A DNA stretch of 64,000 nt from Alectoria sarmentosa (Eukaryota; Ascomycota; Lecanoromycetes; Lecanorales; Parmeliaceae), in the NCBI GenBank assembly GCA_009733775.1, contig WOGZ01000096.1, forward strand, positions 1-64,000, in the 5' to 3' direction. The notes under the pieces are model-generated. The model did not search any database, had not been told where the DNA came from, and was given only the letters and a program-made list of their open reading frames with translations. Position 1 is the first letter of the stretch. Every line of letters begins with the position of its first letter. The position numbers and the translations under genes were made by a program. Positions 44,394 through 55,639 of this stretch are shown piece after piece.

Positions 44394-45774
44394 GCGAGAT
44401 GAGTACGAGAAGGATGTGCCAGGAAGGAATGGAGGCACACCCAGTTGGGACCCCTGTCAAGAATGGAGGCTTTGATTTCGCGCGTACATTCTGTATTCAA
44501 CATACCGGCGTACATGTCAACTGCTAGACGACAACTCTACGGCATACTGAACCTAGAGCGACATGCCAACTCGCAGTCTGAAAATCTCAACTCATCGATG
44601 AATTTCCCATGTCCACTCTCTCTCCTCAGTTTTGATCCATTCTAAATGAGAAGCTCTGCATTTAAAGCTGATGCACACTTGTGATAATCAAATTGGCATC
44701 GCGATTGTTCAGCGACTCTTCTAAAGGACCCTGAGAGATTTTGCAGTGTTGCTTCTGATCTCTTGGATCAACATTCGGCCACTGCCTTACAGCAGGCTCA
44801 CGCTATGTGAGGCCGCCTATCATAAGCGCGAGGACCCTAAAATCTTTAGAGTGTTAGTACTTCACGGTATCGGTCCCAACTTTGGTAGGGCTTGCCAAGC
44901 TTACATTGTTTCACTCACGCGATCTTCTTCGAGGACGTAAACACGTTCGTCCAAATCTATCCGTTTTTCACTGGGACAAGGTCTGAGTAATCAAGACACT
45001 CGAATGTTTCCTTACGTTACAGATCACAGGAACCCCTTCAAGACATTGAATGAGAAGCGTATAGCTGGGGAATATCAGGGTGTGGAAGACTCTGGCTCAT
45101 AATGGTTTCTGCCTACCCCAGCCACGCCAACCATGATACTCGCGTGCGCATAATTCTCCACGAAAATCCTCAAGTAAGCCATTCCCCAACGAAAAGTTCG
45201 GCTCGCGACAGCCTTCCTTTGCCATAGATGAATGAGATGAAATCCAGTGTGGAGGTTGGCACAAAAATCCTGGACGCCAAGTTTCCTGGCGCCAAGATCT
45301 CGGATAACGCCCTGCCCGTGGGGCTGCCTGGACAATGCGCTTAGAGCTGTCCCGGAAACGTACCTGGCCAGGGCCCAGCTCCGGGCTCAACTCCCCTATC
45401 AAACCCAAGAGATGTCCCTAAGTTCAATACATGCGCTTTCCCAGAAATAGCTCTAGCGTCTCCAACAATCGGGCTGCTCTAAAACAGTCTCCTAAGAGCG
45501 CATAAATTGGACTTTAGGGACGTTCAATAGGCCTAATAGCGATGGACTTCAAATTAGGTATGCTTAGGCAATCCTTCAGCGGGGTATTATCCAGAGCTTT
45601 GGCGTCCAGGACTTTGGGTGCAGACCTCTGTACAAAAAATAGAGCTCTGTATTCTTGCCACGCCATGCCTAAATATGTGCTGGGGGCGCGTGCTTCCCAG
45701 TAGTGAAAAGCTTGGAAGATCTCCACAACTGACTAATACTTGTTTTTTAACGCTCGGGGGAGACCCCCGGAACC
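44394..45774. other. Gene-free stretch with a diverged duplicate fragment
   Basis: No intact gene. About 44880-44990 matches 47945-48035 (CTCACGCGATCTTCTTCGAG against TGAGGCGCTCTTCTTAGAGG, followed by TCCAAATCTATCC and TCCAAGTCTATCT), so this piece belongs to the same duplication as the small gene at 44011. Confidence 0.45.
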
Positions 45775-45978
45775 CCCCTTTCCCTCGGGGAGCTCTCCGG
45801 GAGCTCTCCGAGGGCTCTCGAGGGTTCTAACCGGAGGGGCTGTCGAAGCAAGCTCGAAATCATGATATGTGATAATGTGTGATATATGGGACTTCGAGCT
45901 TGCTTCGACAGCTCCTCCGACAAGAGCCCTCGGAGAGTCCTCGAAGAGCTTCGGAGGGTAGAAGAGCACGAAGGGTTT
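45775..45978. repeat. Foldback (long inverted repeat) element
   Basis: The innermost 20 bases GCTGTCGAAGCAAGCTCGAA (45839-45858) are exactly inverted at 45893-45912 around a 34-base AT-rich loop. Imperfect pairing continues outward for about 60 more bases, with CTCTCCGAGGGCTCT on the left matching AGAGCCCTCGGAGAG on the right. Arms are GC-rich, rich in GAGCTC/GAGGGC motifs, and there is no coding capacity. Confidence 0.75.
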
Positions 45979-46844
45979 AGAAAAAAGAGCCTGTCACAGG
46001 CTGGGAGCACTCAGAAGGTTTTAAAAAGTTCTAATCCACCTGATTGAAGTTCATGAAAATAACATCATTCGAAAGCGCGTATTCGAATCTATGACTCTAT
46101 TTCTTCATTTTATTATCATATCATATGTGACACGAAAGGAATAAGAAAATAGAATGTAAGAAGTTGATGTTCGAGGTTCAGCCTTATGAGGTGACCTGTT
46201 TGGGATGTACCCGCGTTCAGATCGAAAATGAAGTAATAAGGTGAGTTTTAGCTTAAAAATCGTGAAATCTGATGGTCTGATTGGTGGAACCTTGTTTTAA
46301 GCGCATAGACCTTTTTCCTGCATAATCTATGACCAGGAGGAAAGCAAGTTTTCCAATCAATGCGGCTCAGGCACCTTTGCGTCGCGCCTGAGCTGTTACG
46401 AGCTCCTCCGTGCAAGCTTTTGGTTGGCTATCCCAGTACGCATGACGATACTGGGTGCATGGATTGGAGGACTGGATCCACCATCTGTATGGAGTCCAGG
46501 GAGTCTGATACAACACGGCAACGGGGCGTCTGCGGGGGTGGGGTCCGACCCTAGCGCGGAATTAGCAGGAACCTATCTCAGACTAGTCGACATTCTAAGT
46601 ACAGCTGATTCGCTCGGCTTTGCTCGCGCAGGGAGGCAAGCAGCGATAGAAAAAATCCATGACGGTATACTGGCTTCTAAAACTGCATAGCGAAAAGCAT
46701 GGAAGTTCTAGAGGATAGATCCAATGCGGGGTAGGTGTCGATCGAAATGCATAAATAGGAAGAGATGCGTCCAAGACCAGAATATAGCTGTCCTTGTAAA
46801 GCAACCTCTGCTTACATCAATCGTAGTCACAACCACCCAACACG
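45979..46844. other. Intergenic before CFEM gene
   Basis: No supported gene. A short plus frame at 46424-46690 has no recognised domain. Confidence 0.45.
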
Positions 46845-47451
46845 ATGCCCTCAGTATCCGCCTTGTTGCTCATTGCCTTGTCCGGCGCCGCAGCTGTTGC
46901 GTCTAGCGACCCGACAAATATTGCAAGCTACCCGCCATGTGTCGTGAGTCATCCTGTTTATCCTCTTTTCCCAGCAAAGTGTAGCATTGGCACAATCAGA
47001 TCCAAGGAACTGACAATTACCACCAATCAGCAAAAATGCCAAACTGCCCTTCTCCCCTCCACCGGCTGTGGTAGTCTCTCAAATCGCACCTGCGTATGCA
47101 AGTTAACGGCTGGCTCACAACTCAATATATGTGAAGAACAGACGTGCAGTGCCTCCGACTTTGGAAGTATGATGAATTCCCCTTTCTTGTTGTGGCATTG
47201 GCTTGAGCTAGCTACATCGGTCCCGGAAGCGTTAACCCTTTGCCCTGGCAGTTCTCCAAAGTCTCGTATACGCTCTCTGCAGCCCGGTCGGCGGCATTGG
47301 GAGTAATGTGTCCAATGCGTCGTATAGCATCCCGGCCAACACGCCTGCGCCGACGGCCTTTACTGGGGGTGCGGTCGCTGTGATGAAGGAAGCGGTTGGC
47401 TGCAGCGTACTTGTGCTAGTTGGAGCGCTGGGCTGGCAGATTTTGTTGTGA
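46845..47451 (+). CDS. GPI-anchored CFEM protein, three exons
   Basis: Exons 46845-46943, 47031-47166 and 47252-47451 (introns of 87 and 85 bp) encode 144 residues. A signal peptide spans residues 1-20 (MPSVSALLLIALSGAAAVAS). The CFEM domain follows with all eight cysteines once spliced: YPPC, QKC, STGC, RTC-VC, LNIC, EQTC and YALC. A Ser/Thr/Asn-rich spacer and a hydrophobic tail (SVLVLVGALGWQILL, ending at the stop) predict GPI anchoring. Both introns were placed because they restore the Cys pattern and the tail; unspliced, the frame is open but loses the eighth Cys. CFEM proteins act in haem or iron capture, adhesion or virulence. The residue three before the fourth Cys, where haem-binding CFEMs have Asp, is Asn here (LSNRTC), so haem binding is doubtful. 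Confidence 0.82.
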
Positions 47452-47684
47452 CGCTGCCTTGCTCAGGCGGTGCCGCTTCTTACTTGCTCTCGCACGCTTT
47501 GGCTAGGCAGCAGCCGCTGTAATAATCGGACGTATAATTATTGAAGTCCCAGACATCATATTGGGGGATGTCTGGGTTTCAAACAGCAGTGAGCTCTGGT
47601 TTCTAGACTGGCATGGCCAAAATACTGCACGAGAAGACCTCTGCTACCAAACTCAGCTAATCCTCGAACACGCATTGATAGATG

Positions 47685-48060
47685 CGTTGGATCTATGTGT
47701 GAATTTCTTCGTGATTTTCTGTCAGGACTCCTTCCCTCTTCTAATAATACCCTTAGATGTTTTGGACTGAGGCTCCTACACACATAAAAATCTATCAATA
47801 TGGGGAAGAAAGAAATACCAGGGTGCCTTCACTTCAAACCTGATTCCTCGTGTCAACCTCGAGTCACCGCCTCGCAGCATTCTCCACAGCCACCATGATT
47901 TTAAAGATGACTGAAAGTGCGAGCGTACTATCCGTCCCATTTTAAGGCTTGCGAAGCTGGCATAACTTCGTTGAGGCGCTCTTCTTAGAGGACGCAGATA
48001 GATCTATCCAAGTCTATCTCCACAGCTTGGTACTTAAGTCCAAATCAAAGACCAGGTATT
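47685..48060 (+). pseudogene. Decayed partial duplicate of the small gene at 44011
   Basis: TTCGTGATTTTCTGTCAGGA then CTCCTTCCCTCTTCTAATAA resembles the promoter at 43920-43970. ATGGGGAAGAAAGAAAT at 47800 resembles the start ATGGGGAAGAAACAAAT at 44011. After six codons the frame diverges and stops. A second block at 47945-48035 matches 44880-44990. It is a broken duplicate about 3.8 kb away. Confidence 0.5.
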
Positions 48061-48139
48061 TCTTTGGAAAGACGGTATGAATCATGTCTCAAATACCTTA
48101 GCGGAGGGCTATGGTTTGCGACAACTGTATCTAACTGGT

Positions 48140-48700
48140 ATTCCAAATAATAACCGCTAATAAGCGGTTTTTTTGTAATGTAACCTATTATTGCTGAATG
48201 TGTGTTAGGTTATATATCATAATCGATTACAATTAAATAACGTTAATTGAACGATTTTTCGCACATCCGTCTCAATAATATATACGATTATTTATAAGAA
48301 CATATATTTATTTTTAAAGTTATCAAACATGTCAAGTTCATGCTCGAAAGTCTCATATGTCGAGAAACATCAACGCTTTTAAGAATTTAACACCAAAAAC
48401 GAACGATTTGAATGATTTTCTCGCGGGGGTGACATTCGCAATATCTTGCGTTGAGTATATGAATGATTGATGTGGAGGTGTGAGGTGGTATAGTAAAAGT
48501 CAAGACATCTTCTATTCTTAGATACTCAGGGTCATCCCCGATTCCGACGCTATTTCGGCACTAAATGAAAATTACAACTTATTAATCATGCTTTCGTATT
48601 ATCGATGAAAGGTATCGTTTATAAAAAACGATAATAAATAATAACGTTTGTTTTTTGTAACTGCCTATGGGCAGCTATTTTGCTTGAGACCGTTATATAT
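48140..48700. other. AT-rich relic, probably RIP-affected
   Basis: Composition drops to AT-rich with many TA steps, like the hAT interior. It starts with a palindrome AACCGCTAATAAGCGGTT near 48148-48165. No terminal repeats or coding trace could be assigned. A GC-normal island (48420-48540) interrupts it. Confidence 0.45.
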
Positions 48701-49634
48701 TTGTTACGATAGTGCTACGGTACGGTTACGGTACTAAGTCTTACGCTTGGGTCGCTAAGGTATTCGAGAAAGACGGGTCATAAATTTACATTTCCCTAGG
48801 AAGGAGCACGCTAGTCCGAAATGGTCTTATCAGATCAGATAAGGATGACCAATCATATCGGTCAGGTCCTTGGCACGTCGTGCCCCTGAAGACGCACTGC
48901 ACTTTATCAACGCATCGAGTCTTTTCATTTTTCGTACACAACATGTGTGAGCTAAAAGTTATGCACACAAGATCTGATGGGTCACGATGGTGATGATCAG
49001 ACTGATCCTTAGCGTATAGAATGATTTTGGTGTACCAGGGTAGAGCTATAAATAGTACTCGTCGCGGTGTCTGCTGTACTACTGCTACTACTAGTACTAC
49101 TGCTACAGTGGATTGCTACTGTATGTCAGGTCTTTCCTTGACTAGTTCTGCGAAATTTCAGCTCTTCTTCCTTCGTGGATCCTTTTCCTCTCATATCATG
49201 TCCTCTGCGCTCTCAGTCGATCAGTGTCTGATTTGGTGTAATGGCTTTCCTGTGGAATTTCGCCTATTAGTTTTCTCTTTCGTCAGTATCCTAGCAGGAG
49301 TATGCTTTACATCAGGTTTTTTGACCCTTTTGATATCTCTCAAGAACATGCGCCGCGATCTCATCGGTTCCCAATCACCAGCTGCGGTTGCAAAATCGAT
49401 GTCCCTATCCCTAGATGGAGGCAAGCGCGCCTGACTGTATCTCGTTCCTGTCCTGCTTTTTTCCCGAGAGTTTCATTCTCGGTGTCATTTCCACACCGGT
49501 CCAGTCGGGGAGGAGAAAAGTTTTATGAGAATTTACATGCTGACTGAATTGATGCGTCTTAGCAATGACCAAGCCATTCCCAATAAACACGACTTACATG
49601 ACTAACTCACCTCATTCATGCTCTGCATTCACAA
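48701..49634. other. Intergenic with ACT-triplet repeat
   Basis: Contains an ACT/ACTACTGCT repeat at 49076-49108. A plus frame at 49021-49434 carries it but shows no domain or signal of use. Confidence 0.45.
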
Positions 49635-50906
49635 ATGAGTGCATGGGTGAACTCTTGGGCTTCGGGCCCATGCTACGCTCCTGGAATTGCTGCCTCAACG
49701 TTCTGCTCATGCTCAAAAATATTTTCTGCTCTTGCGGAACTGCAGACAGTGACAACGACTGGGACCCTACCCGGAGGCGATTTGGTTCGGACGAACACCT
49801 TCACGATGTCTACTGTCAAAGAAAAGTCTTACGAACCTCCAATGGCATGCTGCTCGAAGACTTACGAAATCTATGCTTCCAGCGTCCAGATAATATACTG
49901 GCACGTGGATCTTAATATCATGAATTCATCTATAACAGCTGCACCAGCGTCGAGTCCTGATAGTACTGTTGCCGGCAACTTCACATTGCAAGTTCTAGCC
50001 TGACAATCTCTCGCATCCTCTAACAATTCTTCAGCATTTCTCCTTCGGTCTACATGACCTACCAAGGTCTGAATGCCCAGTACGACTGTGGCTATTTCTC
50101 AAGCTTCACGACAGGTGCTGTTTATGACATCAAGATTGCCTATCCTTCACATGGGCTTTCAACCTATGTGGACCCGTTGTGGATGCCAGTGCAGACAGGA
50201 CCAGAGCCAGCCTTGTTGTTTTAAGCGACCAATTACACGGAATTCGAACAGTACAAAGCTAAAACTGCAAATGAGGGCTACTCAAAAAATCTCAGAATTC
50301 CGAGTGACCTGGCGGGGATTGATCCAGCGCGGAGCACTTGCACTCCTGGCATGTATGGGTCCTGTCATCCCCCTCGAGTGCTGACCGCGGCGCAGAACAT
50401 TGTCGCTCCAACGCTAGCACAGTTAGATAGACCCTTCAGCAACCGCAGCTTTAGCAGCTGGAATAGCCCTAACACATGTTCTAGCTACTCCTACACCACC
50501 TCCTAAAGACACTGCGAACGGACCCTTGCAACCGGATCCTCCGGCCCTGCAACCAGTCTTCACAGTAGCAAGCAGGCCAGATCTTCAGTGCGGCACCGAC
50601 TGGTTTTGCCATTGGGAGTCAGAGCGTGGGGCGTTTGACGGGACTGTGGTCTCGCTAGAACCTTCGGGGGTGCAAGTTGGGTCAAAGTAGATGCCGTTGA
50701 CGAACGCGCAGACAACTAAAGGGGGTTTGGGTGGGTTGATCATAAGTGGTTTTAGGAGCAGTAGGGAGCCTGGAGGAACAAGTGGAACAGGGAATGGGTC
50801 GAGCGTTTTGGCATTCACTAGCAAAGTGAGAAGAAGATTAGGCACTGTCTTTGTTGGAAATGTGGGTACATCTATAGTCATGGGAGTCCTTTCACAGTTA
50901 GTGTAA
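49635..50906 (+). pseudogene. Broken GPI-anchored cell-surface protein gene
   Basis: Protein-like blocks follow each other on the plus strand in changing frames: CYAPGIAASTFCSCSKIFSA, STVKEKSYEPPMACCSKTYE, then (second frame) SPSVYMTYQGLNAQYDCGYF and LSTYVDPLWMPVQTGPEPAL. A stop follows at 50222, the same frame continues as ATNYTEFEQYK, IDPARSTCTPGMYGSCHPPR and SWNSPNTC, and then (third frame) PDLQCGTDWFCHWES, GVQVGSK*, GLGGLIISGF and a hydrophobic tail near 50860. Paired Cys, SPSVY and TCTPG...PP are features of a fungal family of large extracellular GPI proteins with unknown function. At least two in-frame stops (50222, 50688) and two frame changes mean it is not translatable as one protein. 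The 5' part is not found. Confidence 0.55.
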
Positions 50907-51352
50907 ATAAAAGAGATTTTTTTCTTGGTATATGAGAGGTGTATACTAGATGTATATAGATCTGTATATATTGATGAAATGGAGAACGGTCAAGGTTATG
51001 GGACAAGGCAAGCCCGGCGATGGTACTACTGTACATAGTGAAGAACACAGCTTGACCACTGGAACCCTCATAATTGATTGGTCGGAGCGGGCCGTTCCCT
51101 TTCAGGCAGGAGCTAAACATAGATCTGCCGTTGACTCGAGCTTCGCCACAATGTCATTGTCAGCAGCTCAAATATAGGGTCGCGCATGCCGAGAGCACCA
51201 GCAATGATGTGTAAAGCGTGCCCAGACCGTATCTGGGTCGCCTCAGTAGCACCTGGCTGACAATCGCTAGGCATATTATCCCAAGTCAAGCATGAACCAT
51301 TTCGAGCTGGAGCCTGGCTTGACCGCGCCACTCCTGTATAGCAGTCCCATGT
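50907..51352. other. Intergenic, promoter side of CorA-like gene
   Basis: No supported gene. A dimer TGTATATAGATCTGTATATA lies near 50950. Confidence 0.5.
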
Positions 51353-53775
51353 ATGATGGCGGAACTAGTACGATCCAGTGACGTTCTTTCCAGCATTCTA
51401 GACGTCTTGCAGCGCATCGAGTCGAAGCTGGAAGGGCATGAAGAGCGGTTCAAGAGCCTGGAATACCACACGCCGATCAGCAATGGACGGAGAAAGGCGG
51501 ATGGACTTGATGGCAATGTCGATACACCGAGCGGCACTTCACGGACTGCAGAGATGTTCTACACCTCTGCCGATACCTTGCGACCTTCGAGGAAGGGGAC
51601 ACCTACAAGTGATGACTCGTCAGGAGATACCAGCACTGCGCTCAAAGTTCCCTATAGCCAGTGGAGCATCAACCAGTTGGACCGCTTTTTCAACCTCTCG
51701 CTTTCAAATTTACTTGAAGCTCGTCTTGGGGACTGTTGGAAAATGCCGGACGATAATCGACTACCCCTGAAATTCTTCAAAACCAATATCCTGAAGAGTA
51801 ATAGTCCTTTCGGAGTACCCATAGACAGTTTTCCTACATCCAGACAGCCTGTTGAACGAGATCTCGAATTTCTTTGCCAATTCGACGATGAATTGAGAGC
51901 CCACCCAGGCAATGATTTCATGGTAGTTGATTTCGATGCAACGGACGACACTAGACTCTACAGGCTAGGCGAACAGGCTTTTGGATCAGAGCTACAAGTG
52001 GAGGCTCAAGGCTCAAACACCGCGCCGTGGTCGAGGCTGATGTAGGTTGCAGGATTTCGCCCTCGCTGATTTCCGCTGACTTGTTTTAAGTTTGTACCAA
52101 GGGGCCACTTCTGGCGAAAGTATTCAACCGACTGAAAAGAGGGCCCCCCGACAACCTATACCATACTTTACAAGCACCGACAAGATCAAGGGATTATGGG
52201 AGCATCTGGATTACCACTTGCAGACCAAGCGGAGAGGCATCACAACGAATCCGTATGCAAACGCTTGGAACGGATTTCACACCAACTTCTACGAAATACG
52301 CGAAGTCACAGAGTGGCAGGTCAAGGAGCTTTGGAAGCATGGTCCGCTATACGGTCATCCTCTCGGCTGGCATTTCCGCAAATGCGCCTACACGGTGAGC
52401 TGGTGTTAGATCAAGTCGACTTTGACTGAAATACTGATGACCATGGCCAGATATACTCGCCCGTGTCTGTCGATACATTACAGCATACTGAGAACGTTCT
52501 CATGGATACGAACCGGCATTGGACCTTACTGGTGCTTGCGCCAGACCGCTTTTTCAATGACAAAAACACTTCATTTCCTATGAACGCTTCATCGCCAGGC
52601 AGAGCACAAGCCTTAGGCTACTCTTTAGGAAGACTCACTCAGCCAGGCGCTGAACTAAACCTGATCGGCCAGGGCCTGGAGAGGATTGCCGATCGTTGGG
52701 CGGAATTTCTGTCCTACTTTGACTATATACTCGACGGCGGCGACTCTTTGATGAAACCGGCAGAGCACGACAACCTGTTATTTGACGATGGCGCCTTCTC
52801 GAGATCAAGACGTTACTTTTGGGCGATCGACTGCTTGTCTGAGTTCGAAATTAGTATCACAGACAATATCACTCAATGGGAGCTGTATAAAGCTGCTCGA
52901 GTACATTCGATGAAAGACCTGCCCGAGCATGACCAACGTCAACTGTCTTTTGCGGAAAGGCAATACCGCGTTTTGCAGAACCAACGGGAATCATTTAGGC
53001 AAAAGCTTGCATCAACAAAAGCCTTGAGGGACGCTGTATGTGGCCCTAGCTTGGTAAATGGGGCTGAAGCTCACACCTAGCAGCTGTTCAACGCTAGTGC
53101 TGTCATCGAAAGCAGGGCGTCAACGAGGCTAGGTGAGAACGTCAAGTTGCTCACATTCGTTAGCATATTTTTCCTTCCGCTTGCTTTTACCACTGTAAGT
53201 CTGCCTTTTCCGATTCGTGCCTGCGTCTCTTGATTGCAATGACAATGCGGGGCTCTGAACCCTGAATTATACGTCAAGACGTGCTGAGAATACAAGCTGT
53301 CTTCTTACTAACAGGTCTTCAGTCTCTTTGGAGCGTGAACGACCAGTTCTCTATGACGGCACTGATCTATGTCGTAATAATTGTCGCTCTAGTGACCTAT
53401 TTCATCATGTTCAATATCAACAGCTTGGCTCAAGGCTTTGGCCAGGTGTACAATAATAAGAAAAAGTACATTGTGCGCGCAATGAAACGTGACCGCAACG
53501 AAGCCTGGAAGCAGCGCGGTCAGAGATTCGAGGTCTTTCGTCCAAAGCACGAGAGCCCAGAACCCTCCGAGTGGTACATACCCTTCTACGCCCTCCTGCA
53601 TCCTGCAGTCGCACTAGGGTTGGGTCGCAGGGAAGGATCAATTGATAGCCATCCAACGTCTAAAAGCGAAAAGGAGTCTAGGCCGTCAAAGGGTAGTCTT
53701 GCTAGACTATTTCGAAGACGGAAACGCCGGACCAAAGAGGACGATGTGAATGATCAGCCTTGGGTCATTGAATAG
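51353..53775 (+). CDS. CorA-like membrane protein lacking the GMN motif, five exons
   Basis: Exons 51353-52041, 52091-52394, 52451-53035, 53084-53194 and 53323-53775 (introns of 49, 56, 48 and 128 bp) give 713 residues. A coiled-coil-like lead (VLQRIESKLEGHEERFKSLE) is followed by an acidic/Ser-rich linker and a large cytosolic alpha/beta domain. The long helix before the membrane is seen as LFNASAVIESRASTRLGENV followed by KLLTFVSIFFLPLAFTTSLW, the usual CorA helix and TM1. TM2 is MTALIYVVIIVALVTYFIMF. In Mg2+ channels TM1 ends with Gly-Met-Asn; here the place reads SLWSVND, so the ion filter is absent and ion transport is unlikely as in CorA. The C-terminal 130 residues are cytosolic and basic. 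Such CorA-like proteins are expanded in fungi; their function is unknown. Confidence 0.85.
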
Positions 53776-54556
53776 AATATCCATATCTTGTCATACCAAT
53801 ATGGACGAAGCTCTTCCAAATATCTTGGCCTTTACGGCAGCCCTCGACATTCTCCGCGAGCGATTTCTTTCAGCAAGAGCATTCTCTGCGTTGCCAGCTC
53901 TGAACGGACGAGGCTCCCGCTCAGAGCCACGTCGCTGAAGTTCCGATGCGCAGGCCAATCTACAGCTGAACATGTGCGAGCTAAGCCGCAGCGGGCTCGG
54001 CTATAGTACAAGCCACGAGTGGGGTGGGCGCATGGGTGACGAGAATGTCGCTGCACAATTTGCGCACTGGGACGTGGAGGCTACATAACGAAAGCCGTCG
54101 AAATTCTGCCACGCGCGTTACGAGGCTATAGTCAGCCCGCCTATACTTAGTTTCTCCATTGCCTTAACGCCGTTCTCGGGCTTCGAGACTTCAGGAGTCT
54201 GATTCGATGGATTTTTGGGATGGTTGTTGTTGGGATCGTGGCGCAGCAAGGTCTTACCCACGACGTCGCAACACTGCTCACAAAATGCCTTGCTGCGGAT
54301 TCTTCCCTCCATTCTCGATAGCCGCTTGCTCAAGATGATAAGTTACCCAGTACACGTTGTTGAGTCTATGTGCTGTTGCAGGATGTGTGGGATCTCTAAT
54401 ATCAAGTGCGCATCCTTTCGTGAGCTTCACAGATTGTTCAATTGATCTCTGTCTCTGTGTTGTTAGTGTGTCCATTGCCAACTTGGGCCCTTCATCATCA
54501 AAACCATAGCTCAACAGCTCAATTGCTCAACAGCTCAACGGCTCCACGTCTCGACG
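53776..54556. other. Intergenic
   Basis: No supported gene. Directly before the next ATG lies a repeat CTCAACAGCTCAATTG / CTCAACAGCTCAACGG at about 54511-54543. Confidence 0.5.
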
Positions 54557-54883
54557 ATGACCTCCCCCACCTCTGACCCCGACTACCCTGGCCCAGCATA
54601 CATACCAGGAACCAAATCACCTGGTTACGCCGAAGCGACTGTGTTGGAAGCACAATCCACTGATACAGATGCTTCGTTGCCAGCCTATTCGCCGTCCAGA
54701 CCATCTGTACCGTGGCCTGGACAGTCCGAAGCTGCTGTTCTCAATGTCGAGTGCACTGTCCGACGAGCTCGCCTCGGCGAAAGAACCAGAACGCTAGCTT
54801 GCTTTATGTTGTTGGCGTTTCTGCTCGTCGCCATTTTCATTGTGGTTGTGGTTATTGAGGTCGTTGGTCATCTGGATCAGTGA
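54557..54883 (+). CDS. Small single-pass membrane protein with Pro-rich cytosolic part
   Basis: 108 residues. Residues 1-65 are Pro/Ser/Tyr-rich (PDYPGPAYIPGTKSPGYAEA, LPAYSPSRPSVPW) and probably disordered; LPAY and PGPAY resemble weak WW or arrestin-type ligand motifs. A basic patch RRARLGERTR precedes one membrane helix at about 80-103 (CFMLLAFLLVAIFIVVVVIE), and only a few residues follow. The layout fits a type II or tail-anchored small protein with its N-terminus in the cytosol. There is no signal peptide. No family recognised. Evidence is the single clean frame with a strong helix and a positive-inside patch. Confidence 0.55.
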   Translation: MTSPTSDPDYPGPAYIPGTKSPGYAEATVLEAQSTDTDASLPAYSPSRPSVPWPGQSEAAVLNVECTVRRARLGERTRTLACFMLLAFLLVAIFIVVVVIEVVGHLDQ

Positions 54884-55639
54884 GAGAATGGAACGGGTTT
54901 CGACTGCCACAACCCGGCACAGAACAATCACCGGGTACATCAGAAAGTTTGAAGATTGTCGAAGGATCTCCACACATCGGTCATCATGGCTCCTTTCTCT
55001 CAAGGACTTAAAACGACATAACCCTCGAAGATTTGTCAAAGCTGCATCCCAGACCAACGCCGTTTTCAATCCCTACCATCATCATTAGACTCATCAGATC
55101 GACGCCGAGTCGACAACAAAAGAGGAAGCATTGGCAGATTTGAAGCCGGAGTCAGACCTTGCACGACCATCCGGACCGTGACGATTATTCTTCATTTGTT
55201 GTTCCACCGCAATCACGACCATTGGAAATTACAAGTGTGGCATGAACACAAATTTCTTCCTCACAGCAAGCGCTCCCTGTACTTTGGTCGCGTTGAGCAC
55301 TGCTGCGAGCTTGTTGCACTTTCAAGCTTAAGGATTCCAGGCTGAGAATCCCAAGGTTGGAATATTCGGTGAAAAGGCTCACGAATGGTGGCCGAGCCGA
55401 ATCTTGAAACAACGCGTTCGCGTGCGTGAGGAGGAGCTCGATGGAATATTAATAGTGCTGAGACTTGGTCATGTTGAGCGATTTCACTATTCTATTCTTT
55501 CGTGACTCTACATCCCATCGCGCTGTTATATACTCGTCGCTGTTCTTGCGTGCGCGTGACTTTATTTATGAATTATTTTTGACGTTTCCATTTATAATCC
55601 TCGACATCTTCAATATCAGTGAGAAGCGTTATTCTGTAA
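54884..55639. other. Intergenic
   Basis: No supported gene. Confidence 0.5.
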
